Assembly (NCBI GenBank): GCA_038501195.1
Contig: JBBPUQ010000006.1
Location: 2,108,001-2,172,000, forward strand
DNA length: 64,000 nucleotides
Reading direction: 5' to 3'
Source: Nemania diffusa
Lineage: Eukaryota > Ascomycota > Sordariomycetes > Xylariales > Xylariaceae
Shown here piece by piece: positions 23,547-34,525 of this stretch. Each line of letters begins with the position of its first letter. The first letter of the stretch is position 1. The translations under genes and the position numbers were made by a program. The notes beneath the pieces were generated by a model, which did not search any database, was not told where the DNA came from, and saw nothing but the letters and a program-made list of their open reading frames with translations.

Positions 23547-24596
23547 CAACAACAATGCGAAGATCTCGCTGATTTCGATCAGCCTGCTTCGACAATACCC
23601 TCGACAACACCATCCATCTCCGCACCCACATCAAGAACACCAACATCAACACCAATGACGACTGCGAATCTGAACATGATGCCTACGCCGCTGTCCTCCC
23701 CATCAACGCCCATGGTGGAGGACATGACGGGCGAATGCTTCTTTTCGTCTAAGATGCGTCTCTTCGGCAACTATGCGCTATTGGATTACCTCGATATGAG
23801 CGGCATCGAAGACGTCCCCACAGACGGGATCGACATAACCCAAACGCCCCATTTAACACTCCCCACAGCTTTGTCTACACCCACTTCACATATTTCACAG
23901 CATCAGCATCGGACCTTTCCGCCGCCTCCTTTAGGGCTGCAAGAAACCGCACCAACGGTCGGCCCCTGTCTTCACACCAGGACCAACTCATTAGCGGAAA
24001 GCAGGTCTTACGGCCGAGGGACATTGGACATATCACCGAGACATGGGGGTGGTAATGGCAGTGGGAGCGGCAGTGTAGGAAGCCTAAGCATGGGTCCGGC
24101 TACACCATTATCATCATTGGACGAGAGTATGACGCCTAGCGACGACTTGACGCGAGTAATGTCGCACGAGAAGAAGAATACTGGATGGCAAAGCCCACTA
24201 CACCTCGCCGCGCAGAGGGACGACGAGCGCATCGTGCGTGTTCTGCTACAGCACCAGAGCGACTGCAACGAGCGAGACAGCGACGGGCTCACGCCGCTGT
24301 TCCACGCCATTATATGCGGGCACGAACATGTCGCAGCCCTGCTGCTTCACCACGGCGCCCGCATCGACGAGAAGGACGAACAAGGCCGTACCGCGCTGGC
24401 GCTCGCCGTAGTGTACCGCCGAGAAGCATTGCTCAAGCTCCTGCTGCGGCTCTGCGCCGGCAATCAAGCCCTGATAGATGGGTACGACGCGGCGGGCAGG
24501 GCGCCGCTCCACACGGCCATCGACATCGGCTTTGAGGCGGGCGTTCGCTTACTGCTGGAACACGGCGCGAATCTAAATCTCACTCGCAAGGGTTGA
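23081..24596 (+). CDS. bANK transcription factor (bZIP basic region plus ankyrin repeats, TOXE type)
   Basis: Exon 1 (23081-23162) starts MVMEITVREEALARRRAQNR and continues KAQRRFR, a bZIP basic region with the N-x7-R DNA-contact pattern. A 292-nt intron (GTGAGT...CTACAG) leads to exon 2 (23455-24596), total 407 residues. No leucine zipper follows. Instead there is a 24-Gln run, a Ser/Thr/Pro-rich middle and four ankyrin repeats (about residues 268-405: SPLHLAAQ, TPLFHAIICGHEHVAALLLHHG, TALALAVV, APLHTAIDIG). This is the bANK architecture known from TOXE of the Cochliobolus HC-toxin cluster and related factors of other metabolite clusters, which activate cluster genes in the nucleus. Its position between the PKS and oxidase remnants fits a pathway-specific regulator. 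The reading frame is intact across the junction, although the residue placed at the splice junction (Trp) is unusual, so the exact acceptor could differ. Confidence 0.82.
23484..23555 (+). repeat. Polyglutamine-coding CAG/CAA repeat (24 codons) in the bANK gene
   Basis: Twenty-four consecutive CAA or CAG codons lie directly after the basic region, with a pure CAG block in the centre and CAA at the ends. Such tracts are common in fungal transcription factors and vary in length between strains. Confidence 0.92.
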
Positions 24597-25639
24597 TAGG
24601 ATATGTAGGGCAGGTTGTAGATGGGTAGGAGAACCAATGTTTTGGCTATAGTTCACCGCTATCCACGAACTACGGCGCTTAGTACGGTCTTGGCAGTCAA
24701 TTTCGGGTGCAAGGATCAATCGCTACCTCGTATCTGGCTAGGGCATGATCTGGGGCATGAGCAGGAGTTAAGAGCGGTCATTTTAAACTCATGTTTTCTC
24801 GTGGGCCGCATATGCAGTTGTGCGTGTTTAGCCAATGAACCCGTTATAGCAAAGGGTTCTTTTTCTCTACTTTGTTTTAGTATCATTTAGCTGTTAAAAA
24901 AATACGTAACGTACATAGGTAGTAGAAATTAGCATTAGACTAGACAAATTCCGAAAGCGGCTATCTAGATAGAGAATGCTACATTGCCCATACCTAGGGA
25001 TAGGTATCACGAAGCTTTCCATGATATTATTTGCATTAGTACCACATTGTGCCGCAAGCCTGCCTTACACATAACAAATGCGGGAAGATGCGTACCGACG
25101 CCTTGCCGCCGCCACTTTTTTCACTGATGAGATGTCACTTCTGTTTCGCCCGTGGGGGGTAAGTGCGAAGGACGGTGCATAAGAGTTCTCCTCGCAGTGG
25201 ATGCAGTGACAATTTCTCCATCTCCTCTACAACAACATCATGAGCCCCAATCAGAATCCAGGATTCCACCCACGCTGCTAACGTCTAGACTAGACCAAGC
25301 TACTAAAGGATACGATTATCATCAATCCAGCGTCTAGATAGCTGGCAACAAACATGCTTAGCAGTGGTTTAGCGACTAGTCTATTTGAATGTCTAAGGTT
25401 AGGGAAGCGAAATCGAATGTCCGCTTATCTATACACTTACACGCGGCACAGTCTCCCATTCCCAACTACCTTCCAGCTCAAGTCAGAGCCCACAGCTACG
25501 TGACTCTAGAACAAGTTGTACGGATCGCACTTCTGCTTGATAACTTTACTATTCAATGTCTTTAGTCCTTCGAGACATCGTCGGCTTAATTCCTCCCCTG
25601 ATTCTCTTCTAGTTTGGACTCACTGGACCTCGCTGTTGA
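24597..25639. other. Intergenic, no gene recognised
   Basis: Contains the 3' UTR of the bANK gene. Short frames (for example 24621-24890) have no protein-like features. No repeat array or RNA gene was seen. Confidence 0.4.
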
Positions 25640-26840
25640 TTGTCAGCTGAGTTACCGGTGAACAGCGCGTCGCGCCACGCAGGCAGAACCGAATTCGACG
25701 CGCGCGTGCGTCACGTTGGCCGAGATGCCGCTGATCGCGGACCCGCCCACGCCGCTGCTGCTGTTGACGGTGATGTCGGCGAAGGCGGCCACGAGCGCGG
25801 GGGGTTGTGCTGCACCGCCGATCGAGTTGTTGGTGTCGTAGAACTGTGTCGCCCAGGCCGCGTAGTGCGACAAAAGTCGGGGTGCTCGCTGGCCACCTTG
25901 TCGGCGACGGTCACGTTGAGGGCGGCGACCTCGGCGCGCTGCCGCCCGGGAGCGTTGCGTACTCGAGCTGGAAGCCGAGGGCCGTGAACGCCCACAGCGT
26001 GCCGAAGCCGTCGATCTTGTCCAGCACGAGCAGGTATTTTAGCCAGGCTGAGATGGCCTGCCAGTAGTTGTCGCCACCTGTGTTGGCGAACGCGAAGCCG
26101 GCGCCCGCTATCACCCCGTCCTAGTGCACTTTCACCGTCACAGACACGATGATGGCGTAGTTCCCGGCGCCGCCACCGGCGACTGCCTAGTATAGATGGG
26201 CGTATTGTCGACTGCTCGGTGATGCTACGATGTGTTTTCCCGTGGCTGTCACAGGCTCATACTCGAGCACTTGGTCGGCACCCAGACCATATGTAGAGCC
26301 CAAGGGGCCGCTATCAGCAATAAAGAGTTAACGAGTCCTATTTATAGCGAAACGTTGACTTATTTTGAGCAGAGTTTAGGAGCAGATTGCATACAGGAGA
26401 GAAAGTATACTAAACCGGGGAACGAAAAACTCAGAAAGACTAACTGACCACCCGCTTGCGTATAGCCACCTCCTGCCCCGACCGTAGGACAGGATACCCC
26501 AACAGCGCGATATCCGCCAGCATGTGCCGCAGTATACATCTCGATGTTGGTGATTCCAGCGCCAATGCGCATTGCTAGGGCCCTATACGATGGACTAGTG
26601 TATTTTGCGATGGTCGTTGTCGTTTTCAAATTGTGTGTCCATAGGCTGAGGGCGCCCTCGCCAGATGATCGACCGAGAAAATCATGGCCTGTGTTCTTGA
26701 CGATGATTCTTATATTGTTCTCCTGAGCGAAGTTCATCCCGGCGATAATGTCGTCCGCGCTCGAGACATTAATCGCGAACGTGGGTAGATGGCCCTGGGT
26801 ACAAGAGCCCCCGGGTTCTCCGAACGGACTTACAGGACCT
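25640..26840 (-). pseudogene. FAD-linked oxidase (PCMH/BBE family) pseudogene
   Basis: On the minus strand the N-terminal FAD-binding PCMH domain reads LPTFAINVSSADDIIAGMNF, then IRIIVKNTGHDFLGRSSGEG and a glycine-rich VGVSCPTVGAGGGYTQAGGQ (26800-26440). The middle of the protein follows after a disrupted region: GGGAGNYAIIV with a stop soon after VKVH, then AGAGFAFANTGGDNYWQAIS (26110-26050). After that the frame shifts several times down to 25640. The C-terminal berberine-bridge domain is missing here. These enzymes carry covalent FAD, are usually secreted or vesicular, and oxidise phenols, alcohols or ring carbons in secondary metabolism. The internal stop and multiple frame changes show decay. 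A similar C-terminal fragment lies at 35673-35996 on the other strand. Confidence 0.82.
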
Positions 26841-27027
26841 GTTCATCCAGTAGGGGGACATAACATTCACTGGGTCATCAAGACTGACGTCGGAGAGCTT
26901 TGTCGGCGTCTTTTCCATCAGCGTCGTATTGCTTGCCCCTTGCCGGCTAGCGGCTATGTAAGGTTGGGATAGATGCAGATCACCTGCAGGGCTCTAACAA
27001 TGTCCACTCTGTCTGCAGCTTGGCGCA

Positions 27028-27369
27028 TTGATCGTGTGCTTGGGTGCTGAAATGTACCCCATAGCACGTCTGGGCCAAGGGTTTACCGAGAATCAGGCTA
27101 CCATCTACAGTCTTATTGAGCTTGTTCCGGTGCTTTGGTTGGACCACGCGGAATCCCCTGGCATGTACCGACAGTTTGGTAGTCCCCTCGTGAAGACCGA
27201 TATAGTTTCGGCATGGACCGGAGAGGCGGTTGCCACGTGGGATATAGCCAGGATGGCTGCTACAAAACTCGTGTTGAAAAAACTACATTATAGAGAAGAT
27301 CAAATCGCAACAAAAAAGGCCGTGCCCATGAGAGACACGGGAAAGAACGAAGACGAAGAAGAGAGGTAA
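27028..27369 (+). CDS. Hypothetical open frame, 113 codons, possible gene fragment
   Basis: An uninterrupted frame with a fairly protein-like composition (segments such as FTENQATIYSLIELVPVLWLDH and FGSPLVKTDIVSAWTGEAV) and a charged C-terminus rich in Lys, Glu and Asp. I do not recognise a family. Its position among decayed cluster genes and the lack of a good start context suggest it may be the tail of another lost gene. The only nearby upstream splice-like signal is a CTGCAG acceptor near 27018. Confidence 0.3.
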   Translation: MIVCLGAEMYPIARLGQGFTENQATIYSLIELVPVLWLDHAESPGMYRQFGSPLVKTDIVSAWTGEAVATWDIARMAATKLVLKKLHYREDQIATKKAVPMRDTGKNEDEEER

Positions 27370-28472
27370 TGATTTTAAGAGTTGAAGCCTCGAAGAGCAG
27401 CACGCCCATAATGTTCATTTATTTATGTATTTATATAACTGAACATTCATCCTATCATTCCCACTCCTCGAACCACATAGTCGCCCGATCATTCAACGAC
27501 ACACCGAGCTGAGATGACTATTAGGGTCCTTCTAGCTAACTAAACCGTAACACAGAATCTGTCAAATTTCTCGAAATGGGAACAACATCAGGGCGTGTGG
27601 CTGGGGTGTGCTCAACGGTGCCTCTGAGGGACCCAAATGATCGATACTTTCGATGAGGCTATAGAGTTTAGTTCAGGCTCATTCCTTACAAGCGCAGCTA
27701 CCAACGGCAACACGAGCTGAACACCTCAGAGATGACTACACTGGCCCTAATAGCCCTCATAAGAGTAAAGCCACCAATTACTATTCACCAAGTCTAAGGT
27801 ATTACTACTAAAAATACACTTATACACGTGTTGTACACGGCGCAACCGATTAGGATCATCTATTTGAGATTTGCAGGTAGCTTCCGGAAGGCTCGGAAGG
27901 CTTTGAAACCAGCCTACCTGCAATGCAACCAGGAGACCTTGGCCCGTCTCCCCGATTGTATCTCTGCCTTGCGATGCTGGGTCTAACTGAACCGCCGGAA
28001 GAGGAGACCTCATGGCGAACGCCCAGCTTAGCGCCAAGAGTGGAAGGCGGATAGAAACCCACCTGTTCCTACGGACAGGGAAAAAGAGTCGCTGCGTTAT
28101 GCCCGGCGGCTTACGGGATACAACACGTGATTATGGTAAGTTATACCCTTGTGTTGGATTTTACCACTGCGCCAAAAGATAATTGTCATGTACACCCTTA
28201 TTTTATATTATATAGGTACCAATCGAACACCTTGCTAGATTGCATCTCGATTCTATAATCAATACATCTACACCCCCCCTTGGTCATCTCCCCCGTCATC
28301 CAACCTCTTACTCTCCCCACATTGACGCATTTGGGCCTCATTACGAAAAGAGGATTATGAAGTTAATGTTTTAAAGTAAAGTGATATATATTTTCGCAGT
28401 TATAGTTGATCTTAGTAGGTCAATTTAGACTGCCTGGCTTTTGTGCAAGTTGCTTCCGAGCCTTTTCATCAA
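27370..28472. other. Intergenic, no gene recognised
   Basis: AT-rich DNA with short frames on the minus strand near 27747-28062 that lack recognisable features. The right end is presumably the old promoter of the P450 pseudogene. Confidence 0.4.
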
Positions 28473-30607
28473 CATGTCCAGTATAGAATCCCCTTACTTT
28501 CCTCAGCTGTGGTTAGTTAATAAGACAACTCTTCTCCAAGATGGAGTGGAATTCTGGGGACGGCAAGGAATCTATGCCTTGGCTATAGGTTTCATGACAT
28601 ATATCGCTTGTCTTTGGTTATATAGATGTCCGTGGAAGGGACCTCACTTCATAATATCTTGATTCAGTATCATTAACGATTCCTTTAGTATACTTCCATC
28701 CACTCTCCAACATCTTAGGGCTGAGACTCGTAGGTAAGTCAAAAACTAGCAGATCTTTCCTTGCCGTAATCAGCGATCAAGTATCCTAACACAACTCTCA
28801 TAGCAATTACGTACTGGCCTGAGATCTACCATGATGTCTATCTCGGTGGCAAGTTCTTTCTCGCTATCGACGAGATGCATAGAAAATATGGTGCGTGCTA
28901 GCCTTCGCCAGGAACCATGTGCATTGCATAGACGAAATTTAATGAGAACTTGTGTAGGTCCGATCGTCCGCATTAATCCCGATGAAGTGCATCTTGATGA
29001 TCCAGAGATACTTGACACCATTTCCCCCTCTGCCGGGAGATGGACTAGTAAGCCTAAGGTAGTTGGGAAAAGTACAGGAAGTTAGTATGCCATTGAGTAC
29101 CAATTTGTATGTCAACGGAAGTCTGACCTGTTTTCACAGCACCTAATGCAATGGTGGCCACGATGGACCATGACATGCATCGGCGGCGCCGTAACGCGGT
29201 GAATGCATTTTTCTCTACGGCTAGCATCCGACGCCTAGAGCCTATCATGCAAGACCACATCAGCAGAATGTTATTACGTATCGCAAACTACGGCCGCACC
29301 GGGCAGATAGCACAGCTCCATCACGTATTCTAGGCTTTCACGAGCGACGTGATTACCATTTATGCGTTCGGTGACTCGTTCGGATTATTGGATGAGCCTG
29401 ATCTAGGCAGGCCGTACTTCGAGGCAACGGACCTTTTCTTCGGACTGACACACATATTTGGCCACTTTACGTGGTTCGCTGATTTGATGCAGTCGCTGCC
29501 AATATGAACTATAGCCATTTTTAAACCGTCTTTGAAGGAACTATGGAGTAAGCAGTCGGTAAGGTCGTATCTTCTTCTCAAGTTGGTTCTGCGCAGCGCA
29601 CACTGTTAAAGTGGCTTCCGTGCTAATAGAAGAGCGGTGATAGTGGTGGACTGACAAAGTCCGAGAGATTCGAAGCTCGCCCAATCCGGAAAGGATCAAG
29701 AGTACCATATTTGAGGGCATATTGAATAACGGTCTCCCCGACGAGGATAAGACGGATGCAAGGCTGGCTGCTGAAGCTCAGCTAGTAGTTTTCGCTGGCG
29801 AAGGCACGACTGGTGAGTAATTGATATCTGAGACTGCCCTAGAGAATTTGGCAATTATGGTAGTGAAGTCGGAATCGCTCACAAAACCATTCAGCGTATA
29901 CTCTCACGGCAGCATTATACGAGCTCCTCGTCAACCCAAAGGATCTCCAGAAACTTCAGGACGAGCTCAAGCGAGAAATCCCCGACGCTGATCAGATACC
30001 ATGTTTTTCGCAGGTGGACAACCTACCGTATCTCAATGCTATTACTAACGAGGTAGTTCGACTACATCCCGGTGTTATGAACCGACAGCCATGGATCTCG
30101 CCTGATGTCCCGATTGTCTACCATGACAAGGACACTGGTAAGGACTACGTCTTGCCGCCCGGGACACTAACTACCATGCCGCCCCTCACGACACATATGA
30201 ATGCTAGTATTTTCCCGTATCCTTATAAGTTTCGTCCGCAGAGGTGGATTGATAATCCTAAGATCGCTCGCGCATTTTTGGGGTTCTCGCGGGGTTCTCG
30301 AGGCCGCCTCGGGTAAGACACCGTCTGCTAGCTGCTCCTACTTACTTTCTCATATCCTGATCAATTACGTTGCCCTGAGGCTCGCCTGCTAATTGCCACA
30401 CATGAAAGAATGAATCTATCACGGAAAGAGATGGCGATGATCCTCGGCACCTTATTTCGCAGGTATGAGTTGTACAGCGGCCAGGAGGGCCGTACTCTAG
30501 AACTTTTCGAGACGCAACGTGCACGACATATCGATCCTCATAGCGACTATGTAATTGCTATCCCTGCGCCCGGAAGCAAGGGACTTCAAGTCAGGATAAG
30601 AGCCTAG
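28473..30607 (+). pseudogene. Second cytochrome P450 pseudogene, haem-ligand cysteine lost
   Basis: Several exons with preserved splice sites can be followed. An N-terminal anchor region (MSSIESPYFPQLWLVNKTTL) comes first, then VYFHPLSNILGLRLVA, ITYWPEIYHDVYLGGKFFLA, PIVRINPDEVHLDDPE and TMDHDMHRRRRNAVNAFFS. The I-helix block is VFAGEGTT. The K-helix block NAITNEVVRLHPGVMNRQPW is followed by FRPQRW and the haem loop FLGFSRGSRGRLG. In-frame stops follow HHVF (TAG where Gln is expected) and MQSLPI (TGA where Trp is expected). The position of the invariant haem cysteine reads Arg (CGC for TGC). The last exon (MNLSRKEMAMILGTLFRRYE) runs to a normal end. The family sequence is otherwise nearly complete, so decay is recent compared with the PKS. 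It would have been a second tailoring oxygenase of the cluster. Confidence 0.88.
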
Positions 30608-31242
30608 ACTAGACAATCTAGTAGTCGTGGAGGGGAGACGAAGACGGTGTGAAGAGGGAATATGCTATTGTGGAGACATACGAACACGGCACAATCGTGA
30701 ACACCTCTGAGGTAAGCTGAGGTGGGCTATTTAATGTAGGCATCTTGATAACATTTTTAAGAAAGGATAAGTTACTCTGTTTGGCCGACAAAAGATTGGA
30801 ATGCCAACAGAATGGTGGGTTACATATTATCTACTCGGTACCTACGTTAGCTAAGTACTACATGTAGGTAGGGATATTAAGTACCTTACATCGACCCCGG
30901 CCGTCTGACATGTACCTCCAAATCGGCGTATTATTTGCACCGTAATAGGTAATGCTGTGAACGTCGCCCCGTTGCTGACCTGGTCCTCTAACGGCTAGGT
31001 ATGGTTGGCATCTGCAGCTCTCCATAATTGAGTAATAGCAAGAAAACGGTTCTGAGATAGTTAATACACTGTCGCTGTCGAAAAATTATCCTGTCACCTT
31101 CGCCCTGCCCCCCTGCCCCTCCCCCCCTAACAATATGGAGGAGGGTTAGTCTAGACTAGATCTAGACTCACTTCCAGCTCATGAGAACAACACCTCACTA
31201 TCGAGCTTCTAGGAGAAAGACAATCTGAGCGATTGGGAACTA
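30608..31242. other. Intergenic between the P450 and MFS pseudogenes
   Basis: No gene recognised. It contains AGGTAGG-type motifs near 30840-30880, a poly-C/CCCCTG stretch near 31105-31130 and, at about 31147-31168, a near-perfect palindrome made of two TCTAGACT/AGTCTAGA arms. Confidence 0.45.
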
Positions 31243-33227
31243 ATAAACTCGAATAAAGCCGTCACCGGCAGTACTGGTGATGTAGCCGAAGATGGAGAGT
31301 ATCCAAGAGGCATCAAATTATTCTTCATCGTCACGGCCCTGGTGCTGAGCGTGTTTCTGTCGTCCCTAGACATTGTAAGTTTAATATTTACAACACCTTA
31401 GCTAGTGTAATAATACCACGATCCTCTAACGTCCGATCCCCTCTCTTCCTCTCAGACTATCGTAGCGGCGGCCATCCCGAAGATCACGGACGAGTTCCAC
31501 GGCCTCGACAAGGCGGCGTGGTACGGCTCGGCCTTCTTCCTCACGTCGGGCGGCCTGCAGGCGTCGTGGGGCAAGGCGTACCGGCACTTCGACCTCAAGT
31601 GGACGTTCCTGGCGTCGGTGGTGGTGTTCGAGGCGGGCAGCCTATTGTGCGGCGTGGCGCCGAACTCGGACGCGCTCATCGTAGGCCGCGCTCTCGCGGG
31701 CGCGGGCACCGCCGGCATGGGCACGGGCGGCTACACTATCATCGCGTACGTCGTGCCGCCCGCCAAGTGCCCACGTACACGGGCATCGTCGGGCTCGCGT
31801 ACTGCTTTGCGTCCGTCGTCGGCCCGCTCATCAGCGGGCTCATCACGACCATCACGATGTGGTGCTGGTGCTTCTATCTCAATCTTCCTGTTGGAGGGGT
31901 ACGTGGGCTCGCTTTCATTCCCCGATGACATTCGTCGCGGACAAGAAGAACACGCTTTGGGCATCGTTGCTAATCTGCTTTTTTTTTCGTGCTGTCTAGG
32001 TCACCGTGCTCATCATCCTGCTCTTCTTCCGCACGCCGCCGGCTGCGAAGCCCGTGGCCGCGACGTGGAAGGAGAAGGTCCTGCAGGCCGACCTCGTGCG
32101 CGTCGCGCTGATCATCGGCGCCCTCGTGGCCTTCAGCCTGGCTACGCAGTACGGCGGGCAGACGAGGCCGTAAGACAGCAGCATGGTCGTCGGCCTACTC
32201 GTCAGCTTCGCGCTGCTCATAGCAGCCTTCGTCGCGTAGGAGCAGTACGCAGGCGAGAGGGCTATAGTCGTGCCGCGCCTGATGGCGCAGCGCCATATTG
32301 CCGCCAGCAGCGCGTTCGCGTTCTTGTTCGGTGGGTCGTACTTTCTCACGATCTACTACTCGCCGGTTTACTTCCAGCGCATTGGTAAGCAGCAGCAGCG
32401 TTTCCGCGTATCCGTATTTAGTTCTACTTGTTAGCGTCGCAGCCTCGGGCAGTCTAATTGTTTTTGTTCTCCGCCGCGTATTCTCGCTGATTTATAATCT
32501 GCGTAGGCCATGCTAGTCCGATTCTCTCTGGTGTAGACACGCTTCCCTTGATTCTAGCTGCTACAGTATCCGTCATCTCGGCAGGTCTCCTTGTCACGAA
32601 GACCGGCTATGCTGCTCCTCTTCAGGTCGCTAGTGCTGTTGTTGCCACGGTTGGTTCTGGTTTACTTTTTACGCTAAATATTAGCACTAGAACTGGAAAT
32701 TGGATCGGGTAGCAAATTATCGGCGCTCTCGGATGGGGCGCCGATTTTCAGATACCAGTTATCATCGCTCAAGGATTCGCCGATCCCCATGATACTCCTT
32801 CGGTAACTGCTATCATATTGTGTAAGTACTTTGCATGGCATCGTCTTAATGATCCCACCTTCCACGTTCCAAGTTTTCCAGGCTCTAACGCTCCTTTTCC
32901 CTCTACTCTGTAGTCTTCCTCAATGTTGGGGGCGGCCTTCTCCTAGGGGCTGCGCAGTCGGGCTTCGTGAACACAATCGTCAAACCGCTGCTATCTACAG
33001 CACCCGGCGTCGATCCGTTCACCGTCACCAGCACGGGGGCCCTCGAGCTCCGCTCTGTATTCTCGGCGGACCAGATCCTAGGCATACTTTAAGCGTACGC
33101 CGCCGGAATCAAGGTAGCATTTGCGATCGCACTTGCGGCTTGTGGCACGTCCCTTATCATCAGCTTTCTTGGTGACTGGAGGAGACTAAGTACGGGAGGC
33201 GGACAGAGTCTTGGTGCAATGGCATGA
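31243..33227 (+). pseudogene. DHA2 (14-TM) MFS efflux-pump pseudogene
   Basis: The exons follow a fungal toxin-efflux MFS: FFIVTALVLSVFLSSLDI (donor at 31375), then TIVAAAIPKITDEFHGLDKA and WYGSAFFLTSGGLQASWGKA. The motif-C-like block VGLAYCFASVVGPLISG lies after a one-base frameshift near 31770. Next come FYLNLPVGG with an intron, VTVLIILLFFRTP, FLFGGSYFLTIYYSPVYFQ and GVDTLPLILAATVSVISAG. The last is FFLNVGGGLLLGAAQSGF, followed by a frame that runs to 33227. In-frame stops occur after GQTRP, after AAFVA (TAG, probably from TGG), after NWIG and after QILGIL. The start codon region is also broken (an ATG followed by TAG after four codons, near 31133). It would have exported the cluster product. 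Three splice junctions remain readable. Confidence 0.87.
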
Positions 33228-34525
33228 AAGGATGCTCGACGACACACATGTATGAAGGTATAAGTGACAAGGGGTTAATGTAGAATAGAATGGCACGGAC
33301 TTGGTCGTATTATAGAGGGATAAACCTATTATGGTAGCTAAGAGGCATTTGCATAATCACGTCCATATTTATTAAGTTCTAATTTACAAAATGTTTCCAG
33401 TCTCTAGGCGCTATTCTAACTTCATACTCAATCTCTAAGTAACTAACTACCTTAGTCTTGCAAGATTTCTTTCTGTTAGATCCACCATCGAAGGAGATTA
33501 CGAAGATGAGGACAATTTATTTATTGAATCCCCGCTTGTAGCCACCTACCTACTAGTCTAGCTACATACTTTACCTGTTGGTAACAGCAAATTTCTCAAT
33601 GCACAAAGCTGTCTCTGTTTCACAACAGTCCCAGAGAACTCAATTATTACTTTAGGTATTTCAATTTCTATAATACCTAGATAAGTACCATACCTACATG
33701 GTATCTAGTGTACTAAGCCCTACATCCTCAAAGGCCTAAAAGTGGGTCCATCACCCTACCTAGGTATGTAATTCTAGACTGCGTCCGTGTTATTCCATTG
33801 GTCCAATTTCTTCAACTTATTGGCCCATGCGTATTCTGTACTAGACACCACCAAGCGCAAATTGGTGAGGAAATATCTACCCCGTTTTGAATACAAATTA
33901 CGCCATATGAAGCAGTACCTATAATGGCCAATTAACATCCACTGCAGTAGTTCCCTATCTCAAATAATGTTATTATTGGAGGGTAATCCCTCCGTTGTAA
34001 GAGGGACAATGGGGACGGCTTCGAATGATTGCCCGAGTAGGGGTGATTAATCTGGCCGATCTGGGGTAGTGGGGCAGCCGTATGCAAGATCGATGACAGT
34101 GCATTAGGCCGCCCCGGGATCCCTGTACAGGCGTCTCCTCCAGTTGGCTGACGCATCCAGGCTCGGCGGGTCATCAAGAATGCCAGCTCGCGATTATTCA
34201 CCTCAGAACATGTCGCAACGAACAACACGTGAAAATATTGCGAGGTTTCGAGCCGAATCTCCGCCACAGTTTACCTCCTTATTATCCGTCCCCTACCTCT
34301 ATTCTCTAATATGTAGGATGGATTTATAAAGGACCCTCTCCTCTGGAGCTTAAACGGCGCTGTTGACTTGCCCTTCTTATACCCTTGCATCTTGCATCAC
34401 TAGGTGTATTATACCCAAATATTTGAGACTTTCGAAGCGTGTCAGCCGTAAAAGGGTGCATTACCTATCCACCACTCCAATACTAGCATTGTGATTACCT
34501 TTACCGAATATACAACTAGCCTACC
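33228..34525. other. Intergenic, AT-rich
   Basis: No gene recognised. TACCTAGGTA-like motifs recur around 33650-33770. The last 200 bp include a TATA-like stretch and CT-rich DNA upstream of the SDR start and probably serve as its promoter. Confidence 0.45.

Noticed and set aside
23449..23655. Minus-strand poly-Val/Ala frame over the CAG repeat
   Set aside because: This is the antisense reading of the polyglutamine tract.
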